Positions 61,817 to 64,000 of a stretch of DNA of 64,000 bases are shown in pieces (position 1 is the stretch's first letter; each line of letters starts with the position of its first letter). Under the pieces are notes generated by a model. It did not search any database and was not told the origin of the DNA. It was given only the letters and a program-made list of their open reading frames with translations. The position numbers and the translations under genes are program-made. This stretch comes from Cellulosimicrobium sp. Marseille-Q4280 (GTDB taxonomy: Bacteria; Actinomycetota; Actinomycetes; Actinomycetales; Cellulomonadaceae), in contig NZ_CALPBY010000003.1 of NCBI RefSeq assembly GCF_943181405.1, positions 1 to 64,000 of the forward strand, given 5' to 3'.

Positions 61817-64000
61817 TCACGCCGCCAGCTGGTGGTCCTCGGCCTCGGACGACATCTCCCGCTCCACCGTGCGCAGCCGCGCCTCGGCGGCGGCGAGGTC
61901 ATCGGCCCGGTCGAACACCGCGGCCGCCGCGGCCTCCCGCAGCGACGCCTCCTGGCGGCGGTCGCTCGCGGCGCCGTCCAGCAGACGCTCGCGGCGCTCG
62001 TCGATCCGGCTCACCCACGCCTCGAGCGCGGAGCCCACCGCGCCGGCCGGGTCACGTCGCAGCGCCTTGGCGGTCACCTGCACCTTGCCGACCTCGCGGT
62101 AGTCCAGCTCGACGCGGACCTCGCGCACCAGGGCGGTGAACGACTGGTCGCGCACCGGGCCCACCCGCAGCCCGCGCCACGTGACCACCGGGGTCTCGTA
62201 GCTCTTGTGCCGGGCCAGCAGCGTCGAGGCCAGGCGCGCGTCCTCGCCCTTGGCGTCGAGATACTGGCGGTCCTTGGCATCGGCGACGCGCTGGTCGGCG
62301 ACCTGCAGCAGCTCGGCGACCTTGGTGTCCTGGTGGGCGCGCATGCGCAGCATGTCGGCCTGGGACGTCAGGTCGGACACGTGCTGGACGTGCACGGCGT
62401 GCAGGGTCCGCAGGCGGCGCACGTCCGAGACGGCCTCGGCGTGCTCCAGCAGCAGCGGGTTGCCCGACGCCAGCGCCTTGACCTCGCCGAACGACAGCAC
62501 CGAGGCGCCGATGTCGGAGATGGTGTCGGCCTCCAGGTCCGCGGTCATCAGGGCGTGGATGAACCGGGCCTTGGTCTCGTTGGTCTGCCACATGTACGCG
62601 TCGAAGGAGCCCTCGGTCACGTACCGGTAGATGTCGAGCACCTTCGCCTGGTTGCCAGGGCGCCGACCGCGGCCCTCGCGCTGCTCGATGTCGGACGGAC
62701 GCCAGGGCACGTCCACGTGGTGCAGCGCGGCGAGCCGGGTCTGGATGTTGGTGCCGACGCCGACCTTGCCGGTCGAGCCGAGCAGGATCGAGACCGAGCC
62801 GTCGCGGCACGCCGCGAACAGCGCCGCCCGTGCCTTGTCCGTGGTGGCCTCGTGCACGAACCGGATCTGGCCCGCCGGCACGCCGCGCGCCATCAGCGCG
62901 GCCTTGAGCCGGCCGTAGGTCTGGGTGCCCTTGGAGCCGGGGGTGCCCTGGTCGCAGAGCGCCAGCTGCAGCGAGCCGGGACGCTCGGAGCCGGGGTAGG
63001 CGCGCTGGGCGTCGCGGGAGTAGATCTCGCTCATGCGCTCGGCCACCAGCTCCAGCTTGCCCGCCTCGCCGTCGATGCCCACCAGGTGCGGGTCGAGCGC
63101 GACGCGGCGGCCGTCGTTGCAGATCGAGAGCATGTTGTCCTCGGTGGCCGCGACCTTGCCGTTGCGCAGCGCGTCGGCGCGCGCGGCCAGGTCGGCGACG
63201 AACGCGGCCTGCTCGTCGGTCATCTCGGCGACCTCGGTGTGCCAGGTCGTCTCGGGGCGCTCCAGGGGCAGCGACTCGGAGGTCATCAGGTCGGCGACCT
63301 GACGGAACATGCCCATCAGGGCGCGCACGTTCGTGATCTCGACCGGGCGGCGGTTGAGCCGGAAGCCGGAGCCGTCCGGGGCGACCTCGACCGCGGTGAC
63401 GTAGCGGACGAACATCGCGGCCCACGCGTCGAAGGTGTCGATGCCGGCGGCCGACAGCGCCTCGGGCTGGAAGAACTTCTGCCACACGAACGTCTCGGCC
63501 AGGGAGTTCGACCACAGGGTGCCGGTGAAGCCGGCGAAGTGCGGGCGGCCCGGGTTGCGCTGGCCGAGCACGCGGACCTTGAGCAGCAGGTCGGTGGCGC
63601 GCTTGGACGAGCCGAACGAGAAGCCCTCGGCGCGGGCGGCGATCGGCAGGCGCTTGAAGTAGTGGACCTCGTCCACGCCCAGCCAGTCCACGCCCAGGTG
63701 CTCGAACATCACGGTGCGCTCGTCGGCCACGGCGTGGCGCAGCTCGGACAGGCGCGAGTCGAGCTTCTTGACCGCCGACGCGATGGCCTTGGCGGTGCGC
63801 CCGCGCGAGGAGCGGGTCTCGTCGCTGCGGATCGCGTCGGCCAGGTTGTACTTCTCCTCGGCGAGCCAGTCGGACTCGGCCTCGGGGCTGACGGGCATCG
63901 CGGCCAGGGACTCGTGGGTGACGATGACGATGTCCCAGTCGCCGGTGGCGCAGCGCGCGGCGAACAGGCGGCGGGCGTCGCCGGCCAGGTCCTCCTTGGA
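61817..64000 (-). CDS. SF2 (SNF2-like) helicase, C-terminal part of a large methylase/helicase-type protein (partial)
   Basis: 728 residues open to the right edge; the N-terminus lies outside. Visible motifs: 'WDIVIVTHESLAAMPV', the DExx box 'VDWLGVDEVHYFKRLP', motif III-like 'FAGFTGTLWSNSLAETF', and the C-terminal RecA domain with 'SILLGSTGKVGVGTNIQTRL' and motif VI 'DIEQREGRGRRPGN'. This arrangement and the long helical C-terminus match the giant helicase/DNA-methylase proteins carried by large plasmids and phages (DarB-like), often linked to antirestriction. The methylase half, if present, would be upstream, outside the window. A perfect terminator follows. Confidence 0.85.
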   Translation of the reverse strand, partial: SKEDLAGDARRLFAARCATGDWDIVIVTHESLAAMPVSPEAESDWLAEEKYNLADAIRSDETRSSRGRTAKAIASAVKKLDSRLSELRHAVADERTVMFEHLGVDWLGVDEVHYFKRLPIAARAEGFSFGSSKRATDLLLKVRVLGQRNPGRPHFAGFTGTLWSNSLAETFVWQKFFQPEALSAAGIDTFDAWAAMFVRYVTAVEVAPDGSGFRLNRRPVEITNVRALMGMFRQVADLMTSESLPLERPETTWHTEVAEMTDEQAAFVADLAARADALRNGKVAATEDNMLSICNDGRRVALDPHLVGIDGEAGKLELVAERMSEIYSRDAQRAYPGSERPGSLQLALCDQGTPGSKGTQTYGRLKAALMARGVPAGQIRFVHEATTDKARAALFAACRDGSVSILLGSTGKVGVGTNIQTRLAALHHVDVPWRPSDIEQREGRGRRPGNQAKVLDIYRYVTEGSFDAYMWQTNETKARFIHALMTADLEADTISDIGASVLSFGEVKALASGNPLLLEHAEAVSDVRRLRTLHAVHVQHVSDLTSQADMLRMRAHQDTKVAELLQVADQRVADAKDRQYLDAKGEDARLASTLLARHKSYETPVVTWRGLRVGPVRDQSFTALVREVRVELDYREVGKVQVTAKALRRDPAGAVGSALEAWVSRIDERRERLLDGAASDRRQEASLREAAAAAVFDRADDLAAAEARLRTVEREMSSEAEDHQLAA

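Noticed and set aside
1-64000. tRNA, rRNA, riboswitch or CRISPR
   Set aside because: I looked for cloverleaf arms with a TTCGA-type T-loop, conserved rRNA segments and regularly spaced repeats, and saw none. Without a covariance search this is not exhaustive.
1-64000. The window as a prophage
   Set aside because: There is no terminase, portal, capsid, tail, lysin or integrase, although several small proteins are of actinophage type.

Overview
The window comes from a high-GC actinobacterium. Codons end almost always in G or C, GTG starts and 4-bp ATGA/GTGA overlaps are common, and a paralogue of the actinobacteria-specific RNA polymerase factor RbpA is present. There are no rRNA or tRNA genes and no core metabolic genes. 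An FtsK-type DNA pump, an SF1 helicase, a DUF2637 membrane protein, a serine resolvase next to a res-like inverted repeat, and a large SF2 helicase cut by the right edge point to a large plasmid or integrative element rather than ordinary chromosome. No phage structural genes and no relaxase are visible.

Left block (about 1-28.8 kb), almost entirely on the + strand: an FtsK-like translocase, a dNMP-kinase-like protein and an RbpA-like protein lead into a long series of otherwise unrelated proteins. Fifteen of these, plus one at 61.2 kb, begin with the same short N-terminal element, R-V-P-A-G-V-x-x-G-G-Q-F followed by R-x-E-A/S. I call it the RVPAG tag. Tagged proteins include a CCA-adding/poly(A)-polymerase-family enzyme with an HD domain, zinc-ribbon proteins, a helicase-associated-domain protein and several tandem paralogues. 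An orphan type IV prepilin and a VanY-type carboxypeptidase sit among them. The block ends with an SF1 helicase, a DUF2637 protein and small phage/plasmid-type proteins.

Middle block (29.2-56.4 kb): a type IV pilus island with PilA, a class A penicillin-binding protein with a PASTA domain, a CAAX protease, a ribbon-helix-helix candidate regulator, a minor prepilin carrying fibronectin and mannose-lectin modules, a 1128-residue LamG/fibronectin surface protein, an ABC exporter operon, PilC-PilT-PilB on the - strand, PilM-PilN-PilO on the + strand, a coiled-coil protein and an ImuA-like protein. An 11-bp imperfect palindrome (GTGTCATACAC and variants) stands in front of nearly every transcription unit here.

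Right block (56.4-64 kb): a 0.5-kb gene-free region with lower GC and repeated CTCCGCAG elements (possible origin), small accessory genes, a PASTA lipoprotein, a resolvase with its candidate site, another tagged gene, and the C-terminal part of an SF2 helicase.

The most striking signal is an 8-mer, CCGCACAT, found 26 times. In 22 cases it lies exactly 9 nt (once 8) before an ATG/GTG with no Shine-Dalgarno sequence. In the other four it lies 42-61 nt upstream of a start, three of which have a strong Shine-Dalgarno sequence. This is what a promoter box producing leaderless transcripts would look like. Together with the RVPAG tag and the RbpA paralogue it suggests a private expression and possibly protein-routing system of this element.
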